DNA of 64,000 bases from the NCBI GenBank assembly GCA_022822005.1, contig JAJECO010000080.1:1-64000 (forward strand), in the 5' to 3' direction. Below the pieces are notes generated by a model, which did no database searches, was not told where the DNA came from, and was given only the letters and a program-made list of their open reading frames with translations. Positions 10,617 to 18,391 of the stretch are shown in pieces. Position 1 is the stretch's first letter; the number at the start of each line of letters is the position of its first letter. The stretch is from Candidatus Poribacteria bacterium. Its GTDB lineage: Bacteria; Poribacteria; WGA-4E; PCPOR2b. A program made the translations under genes and the position numbers.

Positions 10617-11468
10617 TTAATGCGCTTCCCAAGACGTACGCTTCAGGGGATCATGAACGTCGATCGTCAATGCAGGACCAAAGCCCTCGATCTCCAGACG
10701 CAGGTTATCTCCATCCTGAATCGGTGCCAAGGCGTAGTGGTGAGTTCCCGTAGATACAACGTTCCCGGGTTCAAGCGTCAAGACCTTGGTAACCTCTTCT
10801 AACACCTCTGGTATGAAACGCGCCATCGAGTTAGAGGAAAAGTCGTGCCTCAGGTCATCGCCGACCCATAGCTTTATTCCGAGTTCATTTGGATCGTCAA
10901 CCTCATCAGCGGTGACCAGCGCCGGACCCATCGGAGCGAAGGTGTGCCAGCTTTTTCCGAGGAAGAACCCACCGGGAAGACCACGGGCAGACACATCGAT
11001 AAATTGGGTATAGCCGAAGACATGATCCATAGCTTCATCTTGCGACAGGTGGCTCGCTGTTTTCCCAATGACCACACTGAGTTCAGGCTCAAAATGGAAC
11101 ACGGTTGCGTCTGTTTCGGGGAGTTGGACTGTATCATCTTTTCCAATAATTCCTGTGGGAGATTTCAGGAAGGCGTTAAACTCTCCTCGATCTGGGGCCG
11201 CAGGTTCGATATAGTTGCCTGCAAGACAGACCAACTGACCCGGTCTCGGCAATGGTGCTCTGAGACGCACACTGTCAAGTGCTGTTCCCGCATTTCCTTC
11301 CGCAGCCTGCGCGATCTGGGATTGTAAATTGTCCCAGTCCTTGATGAGCGTTTCCATTAGCTCTTGAGGACTGTGATAAGAAATGCTTTCCAGTGCCGAA
11401 GCGACATCAATAATCTGATCCCCACTTATTACACCCAGCTGATAATCATTGAAAAATGCAAGTTTCAT
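10617..11468 (-). CDS. Fumarylacetoacetate hydrolase family protein
   Basis: 283 aa. The catalytic core starts near residue 80 with LVCLAGNYIEPA and has the metal-binding pattern FEPELSVVIG (E127, E129) and FIDVSARG (D158), then GKSWHTFAPMGPALVT, all typical of the FAH fold. Family members hydrolyse C-C bonds, tautomerise or decarboxylate small oxo acids using Mg2+ or Mn2+. Which of these applies is not decidable. The first 70 residues form the small N-terminal domain common in the family. It converges with the TPP-dependent gene, and an M20 peptidase gene lies 190 bp upstream on the same strand; a shared catabolic role is possible. Confidence 0.88.
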   Translation of the reverse strand: MKLAFFNDYQLGVISGDQIIDVASALESISYHSPQELMETLIKDWDNLQSQIAQAAEGNAGTALDSVRLRAPLPRPGQLVCLAGNYIEPAAPDRGEFNAFLKSPTGIIGKDDTVQLPETDATVFHFEPELSVVIGKTASHLSQDEAMDHVFGYTQFIDVSARGLPGGFFLGKSWHTFAPMGPALVTADEVDDPNELGIKLWVGDDLRHDFSSNSMARFIPEVLEEVTKVLTLEPGNVVSTGTHHYALAPIQDGDNLRLEIEGFGPALTIDVHDPLKRTSWEAH

Positions 11469-11617
11469 CTGATATTTTTCCTTTCAAATTTTAAGATAAT
11501 GCAAGTCTTATTGTAGAACATGCCTGCTCCTTCAAACACACATGTTTTCAAGGACAATTTTGGATTATAACACGAACTGTGCCTGTGTCAAAATACTTTC
11601 AGAGTTTTTAATATACA

Positions 11618-11647
11618 ACCCACCCTGCCACACGGGGTGGGTTTTTC
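11618..11647 (+). terminator. Hairpin ACCCACCC...GGGTGGGT followed by T5
   Basis: A strong G/C stem (ACCCACCC / GGGTGGGT, 8-9 bp) with a short loop is followed on the plus strand by TTTTT. It lies 12 bases downstream of the minus-strand M20 gene's stop codon. The stem forms equally in minus-strand RNA, though the T run there is weaker. Taken as a terminator, possibly bidirectional. Confidence 0.5.
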
Positions 11648-11658
11648 CCTGCCCTGTG

Positions 11659-12774
11659 TTACATGCAAAACTGCTCAATCATCTGTCCGTACACACCAAC
11701 CGCTTCCGACAGTTGTGCAATATCAATCCACTCTCCAACGGTATGCGCTTGGACAATGTCGCCGGGACCGAGGATAACGAGGTCTAAATGATGTTTGAAA
11801 GCGTGCGCGTCCGTCCCGAATGGCACCGTCCCCGCCTTCGCTGCGCCTGTGGCTTTCAATCCCGCTTGGACAATCTCAGCGTCGGGTGAGACATAGAATG
11901 GCGTCCCTTTATTCGAGGACGCTTCAAGGCCATATTTCTCTGCCGTCTCCGTTATCATAGCAATTACATCGTCGCTGCGGTCATTTGGCATCGGTCTAAA
12001 GCTGAGTGTGCAAACCGTTTTCGCTGCGGCGACGTTCGGTCGGCACCCCCCGTCATCAAGTACCATATTAAAGCCGTTCGTCGGCGGATTGAACTCCTTG
12101 TTCATGAAGGACTCATCCGTCTTGAATAGTTGTGCCAATTCTGCCATCTCGGCAAGGAAGGGGGCGATTAGGAAGTTCGCCGATACCCCTTTATCTGTGC
12201 TGGTATGCGCCGCCCGTCCTCTCGCGGTTACAAGGACCCGTCCGCCTCCCTTGTGGGCATAAACCGGTGTCAATCGTGTCGGCTCCGCGATGACGCCGTG
12301 TTTGGGGCGTTCCGCGTTGAAGAACTCCGATTCTTCCGCAACCTGTCGTGCTCCGAAACCGCCAACCTCTTCGTCCGCTGCGATGACAACAAAAAGCGGT
12401 TTCTTCAAATCAGCGGCATTGACTTGTGCGCCCGCTGCGATTGTCGCAGCGAGCGGTCCTTTCATATCACAACTGCCGCGACCAAAAAGGCGGCCATCTT
12501 GGATTACTGGATCGAATGGGTCCCATTCACCCTCTAAACCGGGAACCGTGTCGGAGTGGGAAAAAAGTCCGAAACCATCTGATCCTTCTCCCTTCTTCCC
12601 CACCAGACTCACCTTTTGTTCACCATTCTCATCGAGGTATTCAAGACGTTCCACCTCAAAATCACAATCCTTTAATGTGTCTTCAAGGAGGTCCGAAACC
12701 TCCTTATTACTCCGCTGGCTGACGGAATTGATTGCTACAATATCCCTGGTCAATTGAACAACATCAAGTCCCAT
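11659..12774 (-). CDS. M20 family metallopeptidase/deacylase (ArgE/DapE type)
   Basis: 371 aa from the ATG at 12774, preferred because AGGAG lies 10 bases before it; a second in-frame ATG at 12795 lacks a site. Dinuclear zinc motifs are visible: SHSDTVPG (H73, D75), GRGSCDMKG (D103) and ADEEVGG (E135/E136, containing the general base). The family hydrolyses N-acyl or peptide bonds, for example N-acetylornithine or succinyl-diaminopimelate. No arginine or lysine biosynthesis genes are nearby, so a catabolic or salvage role is as likely. Cytosolic, with no signal peptide. Confidence 0.85.
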   Translation of the reverse strand: MGLDVVQLTRDIVAINSVSQRSNKEVSDLLEDTLKDCDFEVERLEYLDENGEQKVSLVGKKGEGSDGFGLFSHSDTVPGLEGEWDPFDPVIQDGRLFGRGSCDMKGPLAATIAAGAQVNAADLKKPLFVVIAADEEVGGFGARQVAEESEFFNAERPKHGVIAEPTRLTPVYAHKGGGRVLVTARGRAAHTSTDKGVSANFLIAPFLAEMAELAQLFKTDESFMNKEFNPPTNGFNMVLDDGGCRPNVAAAKTVCTLSFRPMPNDRSDDVIAMITETAEKYGLEASSNKGTPFYVSPDAEIVQAGLKATGAAKAGTVPFGTDAHAFKHHLDLVILGPGDIVQAHTVGEWIDIAQLSEAVGVYGQMIEQFCM

Positions 12775-12942
12775 TAAAAATGAACTCCTATCCAAAATTT
12801 AACTCATTCCAAAAACTAAACGACCCACTGGCGTATTGTCAGAATGAATAATATGCTTGTGAAGATGCTCTTTCAGAGCAGAATATGGTGATCTCAATCG
12901 ATCGTAACCGTCGGACTATGGTGAATTAGATAAATAAGTAGA

Positions 12943-13018
12943 CACTTTCGCCCCTCGTGTATGGTAGGCGCTGTTTCCAACTGCGCCGATGCGGTGCGGT
13001 TAGAAACCGCACCTACCG
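12943..13018. repeat. MITE-like repeat, copy 2
   Basis: TAGACACTTTCGCCCCTC, then GGTAGGCGCTGTTTCCAAC and GGTTAGAAACCGCACCTACC. Compared with copy 1 (3722-3830), the TAGACACTTTCGCCCCTC segment is on the other side, so the copy is inverted around a symmetric core. Outer flanks GAATTAGATAA (12923) and ATTAATTC (13053-13060) may be element ends. The rest of the 12775-13417 gap holds a small hairpin (GGCAATAG / CTATTGCC, 13093-13115) and a promoter. Confidence 0.65.
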
Positions 13019-13269
13019 GGTCTGGGAGCAATGCGGTTCGGTTTAGAGTGTCTCATTAATTCTAAGGTCCATCATAAATTGCTAACCGGTGGCAATAGTC
13101 CCAGTCTATTGCCAGTGATACGCTAAAAGCTCACTCCAATCTCTGGCTATGGCGTCTTACCATGCCCAGATGATTACCTTCCCGTCTTGCTGACCGCATG
13201 GTACAGACCTTGTTATGCTATCATATATTCGATGAGAGGTCTATAAAAAAGTCAGTCTTTTCATTTTCG

Positions 13270-13298
13270 TTGACTTTTCACCAGAATATGGGTAAAAT
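13270..13298 (+). promoter_or_regulatory. Sigma-70-type promoter for the lipoprotein pair
   Basis: TTGACT (13270-13275), a 17-base spacer and TAAAAT (13293-13298). It lies about 120 bases before the first lipoprotein gene. Confidence 0.6.
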
Positions 13299-13417
13299 GG
13301 CTAATGTCGCATATCCTCAGACTTGGCTTGTCAACAGAATTTCTCTGGGGATAGGAGGATTTTCGGGGACAGTAAGGCATTGTTGGGTAACAACATGATC
13401 GCAGGAGGGAGAGAATA

Positions 13418-14011
13418 ATGAAACTGAGGCTTACAATTTACTTAGTCTGCCTGCTATTTGTCGTGGGCTTCATTGCTTGTGGTGGGGATTCAGAAGACGA
13501 CACAGAGAAGCAACCTACTAAGCCCGCGGCATCGGCTGGTGGTGGCGAAGTCCTACAGATTACAGTTGACTATGCGGCGGAGGAAGCAGCAATCATCGAG
13601 GTGATGAACCTGCACGCAGAAGCCATCGGAACAAAGGATGCGGACCAATTTATGCCCTATTGGTTGCGGAGCGAAAGCGAAGATGTCTTCGTGGCGTGGG
13701 ACTTTTGGGCGGGGGCGTTTGAGAAACACCTCGGCTGGAAAGCAATCAAAAAGGGATGGGAAGGCATTTTTCGTCTACGCAGCGGCAAGATGAGCGTTGA
13801 AATCGAGAGTATTGCAATCGATAAAATTGGCAAGAACGCCTCACTACGTGGCCGCTATCAGTGGGCGGTCAGCGGTGGTCTGATTGCATCAATGAAGAAG
13901 GACCGCGAAGAAGGGTGGAAAATTCAGCAAATTGATTACACGAATCAGAAGTTCGGAAAACAGGTCGATGAACTTAAGGATCCTGCCTATGTGAATCCGC
14001 CACCCGAATAA
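13418..14011 (+). CDS. Lipoprotein with NTF2/SnoaL-like domain (paralogue 1)
   Basis: 197 aa. The N-terminal signal (LTIYLVCLLFVVGFIAC) ends in a lipobox with Cys21, followed by an acidic and Pro/Ala/Gly-rich linker. From about residue 55 to 180 is a single domain with the helix-then-curved-sheet order of the NTF2/SnoaL/DUF4440 fold (AAIIEVMNLHAEAIGTKDADQF ... GWKAIKKGWEGIFR ... LRGRYQWAV ... EGWKIQQIDYT). The fold often binds small ligands or assists in protein interactions; no catalytic residues are assigned. AGGAGGGAGAG precedes the ATG. A close tandem copy lies 200 bp downstream. Confidence 0.8.
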   Translation: MKLRLTIYLVCLLFVVGFIACGGDSEDDTEKQPTKPAASAGGGEVLQITVDYAAEEAAIIEVMNLHAEAIGTKDADQFMPYWLRSESEDVFVAWDFWAGAFEKHLGWKAIKKGWEGIFRLRSGKMSVEIESIAIDKIGKNASLRGRYQWAVSGGLIASMKKDREEGWKIQQIDYTNQKFGKQVDELKDPAYVNPPPE

Positions 14012-14068
14012 GAGTAGAAGTGAATACTGGCTGAACTACCTAATGGATAGAGAGCTATTTGCTTACAA

Positions 14069-14181
14069 TAACCCAAGTTGCTATCGGGAATTGGAATTCC
14101 CTCTTACAAAAAATGGACGGTAGGGGGCGTACCCTCCGAATCGCGACTCACTTGACTACAGCTACCTAGCAACTTACGTTA
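14069..14181. repeat. 113-bp block with TAACCCAAGTTGCTA / TAGCAACTTACGTTA ends
   Basis: Inverted ends at 14069-14083 and 14167-14181 enclose about 80 bp that include a GGGAATTGGAATTCCC hairpin. The element sits exactly between the two paralogous lipoprotein genes. Related ends occur at 8562-8576 and 8706-8727. Confidence 0.65.
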
Positions 14182-14208
14182 CAATATGTCCGCACGAGGG
14201 AGAAAACA

Positions 14209-14820
14209 ATGAAACGGAGTTTTGGCACTTACTTAACCTGTGCGTTATTTATCGTGGGCCTCACTGCTTGCGGAGGGGATTCGGACGACGATGTAGATAA
14301 GCAGCCCACACAGCCGTCAACCCAGCCATCGACATCGGGCGGTGGCGATGTCCTACAAATTGATGTTGATTATCCGGCGGAAGAAGCGGCAATTATCGAG
14401 GCTTTTACCCTACACGCCGAGGCCATTGGAACAGAAGATGCCAACCAATTTATGGCTTACTGGTTGCGCAGCGAAAGCGAAGATGTCTTTGTTGCTTGGG
14501 TATTTTGGGCGGGGGCGTTTGAGAAACACCTCGGCTGGCAAGCAGTAAGAAAGGCATGGGAAGGTATTTTTCACATACGCAGCGGCAATATGAGCGTTGA
14601 TATCAATAGCGTCGCAATCAATACAACCGGCAAAAAAGCTAGCTTACGTGGTAGCTATCGATGGGCGGTTAACGGTAATGTAATCGCATTAATGGTCAAA
14701 GACCGCGAAGAAGGATGGAAAATTCAACAAGCTGATTACACGGGTGAAAAGTTTGGTAAACAGGTTGAGGAAATTGAAAATCCTGCCTATGTGAATCCAC
14801 CACCCGAAGAAGACGAGTAG
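14209..14820 (+). CDS. Lipoprotein with NTF2/SnoaL-like domain (paralogue 2)
   Basis: 203 aa, closely similar to the gene just upstream over nearly its whole length, including the lipobox (FIVGLTAC), an acidic/Thr-Pro-Ser linker that is a few residues longer, and the block YWLRSESEDVFVAW shared word for word. It ends in PPPEEDE. The pair clearly arose by tandem duplication. Both should be lipid-anchored outside the cytoplasmic membrane. A 12-bp-stem hairpin follows 20 bases after the stop. Confidence 0.8.
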   Translation: MKRSFGTYLTCALFIVGLTACGGDSDDDVDKQPTQPSTQPSTSGGGDVLQIDVDYPAEEAAIIEAFTLHAEAIGTEDANQFMAYWLRSESEDVFVAWVFWAGAFEKHLGWQAVRKAWEGIFHIRSGNMSVDINSVAINTTGKKASLRGSYRWAVNGNVIALMVKDREEGWKIQQADYTGEKFGKQVEEIENPAYVNPPPEEDE

Positions 14821-14839
14821 GAGTAGATGCTGGTACTAG

Positions 14840-14868
14840 AAACCGAGTTTTTGACCAAAACTCGGTTT
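14840..14868 (+). terminator. Hairpin AAACCGAGTTTT / AAAACTCGGTTT, second copy
   Basis: The same 12-bp stem as at 3670-3699 with a 5-base loop, followed by CTCTATCCTTTTTC. The T run 8 bases later makes this the better terminator of the two. Confidence 0.6.
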
Positions 14869-14978
14869 CTCTATCCTTTTTCTGGTCCACCAAGAAAGAA
14901 GATAAGAATTGACAGTGGTTGAGGATTATCGGAACTAACACACAACCGTGCTGGCAGCGGTAATACTCGGTTAGGCAA

Positions 14979-15554
14979 TTAACCGATGATAAGATGAAAT
15001 CCAATGCCAGCAATACCGGCACCGATATAGCGCAGCAACTGTCCGCCATCCTTGAGTCTTTCCGCAATAATACCAATAAAAACACCCGCAACGTGGATTC
15101 CCGCCGTTCCGAGGACAAATCCACAAGCGTAGAACAGCGGCTTGGACAGAGACGGCATCTCTGTTCCGTGCGCGTGACCATGAAATATAGCGAAGAACCC
15201 CACGAATACCATAGCCAATAGCGACGAAAGTTTCTTTTCTAAGGCAATCGCAACGCCTAACGCCAATACAGATAAAGCTATGCCTAACTCAACCGAGAAT
15301 ATTGGTATCCCGTTAATTCCAAGAATTCCACCACCGAGCATAACAAGCACAAAAGTGAGTGGCACTTTCCATATAGCTCGCCCTCCCATCTGCGCACTTA
15401 GGATCCCCACGCTTAACATTGCCAAGAGATGATCAAATCCAAGTACTGGGTGTGTCAGACCTGCCACGAATCCGCCCCCAGAGCCTTCATGTGCATAGGA
15501 GATGCTCGGCAAAAACGGTACGATCCCCACTGTTACTAGAATGATTTTCCTCAT
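14979..15554 (-). CDS. HupE/UreJ family metal transporter
   Basis: 191 aa. An N-terminal signal peptide (IILVTVGIVPFLPSISYA) is followed by about six membrane segments. The two family signatures are present: HPVLGFDHLLAM near residue 35 and the His-rich FAIFHGHAHGTE near residue 120. HupE/UreJ proteins take up nickel or cobalt; neither a hydrogenase, a urease nor a cobalamin gene is in the window, so the metal cannot be chosen. The gene has its own strong promoter and a leader of about 115 bases with a possible stem-loop. AGGAAAGGA precedes the ATG. Confidence 0.88.
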   Translation of the reverse strand: MRKIILVTVGIVPFLPSISYAHEGSGGGFVAGLTHPVLGFDHLLAMLSVGILSAQMGGRAIWKVPLTFVLVMLGGGILGINGIPIFSVELGIALSVLALGVAIALEKKLSSLLAMVFVGFFAIFHGHAHGTEMPSLSKPLFYACGFVLGTAGIHVAGVFIGIIAERLKDGGQLLRYIGAGIAGIGFHLIIG

Positions 15555-15677
15555 CAGCGTTCCTTTCCTGTAATGATCTGTATGGGTTGGATTTCACATT
15601 TCGCGTTCAAATCGGTTCATTTCATTCTGCCGCCGATTACAGCGCGCGAAGCCTACCCGGTGCTGATAGCTTGTGTT

Positions 15678-15706
15678 ATTATACTGCCCCCGATTGGAAT
15701 GGTCAA
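15678..15706 (-). promoter_or_regulatory. Sigma-70-type promoter for hupE
   Basis: On the minus strand TTGACC (15706-15701), a 17-base spacer and TATAAT (15683-15678). This implies a transcript start near 15671 and a 5' leader of about 115 bases before the ATG at 15554. A stem AATCGG/CCGATT is possible in the leader. Confidence 0.7.
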
Positions 15707-15713
15707 TTTTTTT

Positions 15714-15753
15714 ACCGCTGCCTAAACGTTGGAAATAGCAGTTAGGCAGCGGT
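15714..15753 (+). terminator. 12-bp perfect stem followed by T5 on the plus strand
   Basis: ACCGCTGCCTAA (15714-15725) pairs with TTAGGCAGCGGT (15742-15753), followed by TTTT on the plus strand. It lies between two minus-strand genes, 33 bases after the AAA+ gene's stop and just upstream of the hupE promoter. In minus-strand RNA the stem is followed by A residues, so as an intrinsic terminator it points against the flanking genes. It could still form the 3' end of the AAA+ transcript after trimming. Confidence 0.5.
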
Positions 15754-15786
15754 TTTTCTATCTCTGATTTCTTTGCCTATGTGCTT

Positions 15787-16683
15787 CTATTGTGGGATTG
15801 ATTGTTTCGTGGCTGTAAGTGCGGGAAAGTAATCTGGCGTAATCTCATCGCCTTCGCAGAGCACTACTGCTCTTGATATTACGCTGTATAGTTCCCGCAC
15901 ATTTTCTGGCCAATCGTACTTGTGAAGCAGATCCATTGCTGCATCAGATACTTGCGGGGGCTTTTTGCTATCTAACTCCGCTTGCTGTTCAACGAAATGC
16001 TGTACCAGAGCCGGGAGATCTTCAAGCCGTTCTCGGAGCGGTGGCGATTGTACCACACAGATGCTCAGGCGATAGTATAGATCAGACCTAAACTTCCTCT
16101 GATCGACAAATTGCTTGAGGTCACCATGGGTTGTGCCAATAATACGTACATCGGCATAAATGGGCTTTGTTCCGCCGACGCGGGTAAAATAACCGTTCAC
16201 CAGGAAATCGTGCAACCGGTTCTGGGTTTCGAGTGGGAGTGCATCAATCTTATCAAGGCATACTGTGCCGTCATTCGCTATTTCGAGCATTCCTTTTTTT
16301 TGACTGGCTGCCCCGGTGAAAGCACCTTCTTCATGACCAAATAGTTCACTATTAGCAAGCGTTGGCGCTGTTGATGGTGTGTGAAGAGCGACAAAGGGAC
16401 CGCTTGCGTACTTGCTATTATAGTGGATTATCCGGGCGATAAGCTCTTTTCCTGTTCCCGTTTCTCCTTGGATTAGAACAGGCGACTGCGTTCCTGCGAT
16501 CTTGTGTAAGTTGGTGCGAAACTGTTGCGTCCATTTGCTTGTGCCGATTAACTCGACTTTGGGAATTGATGGCACCGGTGACCGCTGCGGTGTTTCCATT
16601 GCGTTCAAGAGTTCTTCGGCTTCATCGACAGTAACTTTGTGATCATGGAGCAGAGTGAGTACCTTCCGTTGTGCTGCGTACAT
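15787..16683 (-). CDS. Sigma-54-interaction AAA+ ATPase lacking a DNA-binding domain
   Basis: 298 aa from the ATG at 16683, which has GGAGG 7 bases upstream; longer in-frame starts overlap the preceding gene. Walker A is GETGTGKE (73-80). The sigma-54 contact loop GAFTGA is intact (120-125), and the arginine-finger region FRSDLYYRL is at 198-206. Walker B reads VCLDK (D144, K145), so the usual Glu after Asp is Lys. There is no receiver or GAF domain and no C-terminal Fis-type HTH: the protein stops soon after the AAA+ lid. The first 30 residues (KVLTLLHDHKVTVDEAEELLNAM) form a helical hairpin like the one ending the DUF2089 protein encoded 49 bp upstream. Probably a transcriptional activator working with that partner; ATP hydrolysis is uncertain. 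Confidence 0.85.
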   Translation of the reverse strand: MYAAQRKVLTLLHDHKVTVDEAEELLNAMETPQRSPVPSIPKVELIGTSKWTQQFRTNLHKIAGTQSPVLIQGETGTGKELIARIIHYNSKYASGPFVALHTPSTAPTLANSELFGHEEGAFTGAASQKKGMLEIANDGTVCLDKIDALPLETQNRLHDFLVNGYFTRVGGTKPIYADVRIIGTTHGDLKQFVDQRKFRSDLYYRLSICVVQSPPLRERLEDLPALVQHFVEQQAELDSKKPPQVSDAAMDLLHKYDWPENVRELYSVISRAVVLCEGDEITPDYFPALTATKQSIPQ

Positions 16684-16732
16684 GATTGAACCTCCGATTC
16701 TTTTAAGAGTTAAATGGTTAAAATTGGCCTTT

Positions 16733-17122
16733 TCAGTCCCCTTCGGATTTGCCAAGGGCACTACTAAGTGTTTGCATGGATGCGATACCTTCCTGTGGGG
16801 ACATCTCGCCATGCTCGATTGCCTCAAGGATTTCGAGTTGGTCCCGTCGTTTTGCGCGAGGTGCATACCCCAGGGCGTCGATGACCTCATCAAGTTTTTT
16901 TCGCACCGTTGGGTATGAGATCCCCAGTTCTTTTTCCACCTCCTTGATGTTGCCTCTCGCAACGAGGAACGCTTCAATAAACTGTTGTTGATCGGATGGC
17001 AGTAGTCCCAGTTTGGAAATTGGGAAACGCCCCTCCATTGCGATGTCACAGGAAGTACATTTCAATTTGACAGGTTCAAGCCGGCCCTCACAGATCGGGC
17101 AGTTACTAATTGGTTTGCGCAT
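16733..17122 (-). CDS. DUF2089 zinc-ribbon/HTH protein
   Basis: 129 aa from the ATG at 17122 (GAGAGG about 6 bases upstream; an in-frame TTG at 17140 is less likely). An N-terminal zinc ribbon has CPIC (residues 9-12) and CTSC. A helix-turn-helix-like segment follows (GNIKEVEKELGISYPTVRKKLDEVI), and a C-terminal helical hairpin (LEILEAIEHGEMSPQEGIASMQTL). This is the DUF2089 architecture, thought to be a DNA-binding regulator. It is the first gene of a two-gene unit with the sigma-54-type AAA+ protein and could supply the DNA-binding function that protein lacks. Confidence 0.85.
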   Translation of the reverse strand: MRKPISNCPICEGRLEPVKLKCTSCDIAMEGRFPISKLGLLPSDQQQFIEAFLVARGNIKEVEKELGISYPTVRKKLDEVIDALGYAPRAKRRDQLEILEAIEHGEMSPQEGIASMQTLSSALGKSEGD

Positions 17123-17166
17123 GAATACCTCTCTTAACAAGAAAGATTCAGATTTTAATAGCGCAT

Positions 17167-17195
17167 ATTATAGCTGACAGAATTATAAATATCAA
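17167..17195 (-). promoter_or_regulatory. Sigma-70-type promoter for the DUF2089/AAA+ operon
   Basis: On the minus strand TTGATA (17195-17190), a 17-base spacer and TATAAT (17172-17167), about 45 bases before the DUF2089 ATG. The surrounding 17150-17270 is very AT-rich. The rest of the 17123-17434 gap holds the upstream region of the divergent isomerase gene; a TATAAT occurs near 17385-17390 with only a weak -35. Confidence 0.65.
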
Positions 17196-17434
17196 GTATA
17201 AAAATTAACTATATTTATAATATGGTATAAAAATATCAAATAAATTAATACTATAGATTGGAATTTAATAGGGTTGGTGCCGGTTTTTGAAGCCTATGTG
17301 ACCTACTTAGGACTAGGCCAGAATCGTTGATGAACTGGCACAGTCAATATTTTTATTCTGTTCTTTGTTGCCTTGTATTATAATTGTTGCTACGTTGTAC
17401 CTGACCTTTCACCATTTAAAAAGAGGAGAAACAC

Positions 17435-18361
17435 ATGAAAGTCGGAATTGGTGCCTCAGTCGACCCTCAGGCAACCGTTGAACGCTGCAAGCGACTCGGC
17501 GTAAAGCACGTGTTTATCAGTTGTGCTTCTCTTCCCGGCTATGCGGAAAACGGATGTCCGACTCAGGACAGCCTACGGGAACTCAAGGGGCGATTAGAGG
17601 ATAGCGGCGTTGAAGTGCCAAGTGCCACCTATTGGTTTGCGAAATGGCCCCCGCGACCTTGGCGCGATGGATCTACCAATCCAGACATTTTGCTGAACCG
17701 CGACCGTCGTTGCGTTGATGCTATGCTACAGATGATCGAAAACTTGGGCACGGTTGGTATCACATCGGTATTGCACTACGTTGATATCGGTAAGCCGTTA
17801 GATTCTGCGCAAGAAGAAGCTTGTTGGGAGGGATTGATTGACATCTACCGCGAACTGATACCGGTAGCAGAGGCGAATGGCGTCGGTATCGGAAATCATA
17901 GCCTTCACCGACTCCTGCCGGAGGGCGTCCGGGAACGAGCGCTCGCGCAGGGCGTGCGCATCGAAGATTATGGCAGCTATATGACGGAGGGTTGGGGCGG
18001 ACCATTCCTTGTTGGGACCTGGAAAGAGTTGAGACGATTGGTCAACGCGGTTCCCAGTTCAGCGAACGGTGTAACGCTATGTACCGGGATGGATATTCCC
18101 GGCGGGGATGTGCCGGCACTGGTTCCTGAATTTGCCGATAAGATACATTTCTGCCAACTTCGAGATCACTCTGATCGATGGCCCGCCGGGCGGGAAGGTC
18201 CCCTTGGTGAGGGACGGGTTGATCTCGCTGCTGTAATTGCCGCCTTGCAAAATGCGAACTATCAGGGGATTCTGAATCCAGAACACCTCGGTCAACCAAG
18301 ATATCCGGACGAGGATTTGGAAGCTAAGGCAGTTGGCTATATCGAATCGCTGCTGGCTTGA
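17435..18361 (+). CDS. Mannonate-dehydratase-like TIM-barrel protein
   Basis: 308 aa, xylose-isomerase-like TIM barrel. Pattern elements MDIPGGDVPALVPEFADKIH, QLRDH and NPEHLG, with spaced His, Asp and Glu residues for a divalent metal, resemble UxuA mannonate dehydratase and related sugar-acid dehydratases more than generic sugar-phosphate isomerases. The protein would act in the cytosol on a sugar or sugar acid. AAAGAGGAG is 7 bases before the ATG. The aldo/keto reductase gene follows after 30 bp and PhyH after that, all on one strand, suggesting one catabolic operon. UxuA itself is usually longer, so the substrate is left open. Confidence 0.7.
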   Translation: MKVGIGASVDPQATVERCKRLGVKHVFISCASLPGYAENGCPTQDSLRELKGRLEDSGVEVPSATYWFAKWPPRPWRDGSTNPDILLNRDRRCVDAMLQMIENLGTVGITSVLHYVDIGKPLDSAQEEACWEGLIDIYRELIPVAEANGVGIGNHSLHRLLPEGVRERALAQGVRIEDYGSYMTEGWGGPFLVGTWKELRRLVNAVPSSANGVTLCTGMDIPGGDVPALVPEFADKIHFCQLRDHSDRWPAGREGPLGEGRVDLAAVIAALQNANYQGILNPEHLGQPRYPDEDLEAKAVGYIESLLA

Positions 18362-18391
18362 TTTCGTTGACTGAAGTGGAGAGGTGAGAAT

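Noticed and set aside
12290-12757. 155-codon plus-strand frame
   Set aside because: It is antisense to the M20 peptidase, whose zinc ligands are all visible on the other strand.
13198-13398. 66-codon plus-strand frame
   Set aside because: It overlaps a strong promoter at 13270-13298 and has no ribosome-binding site.
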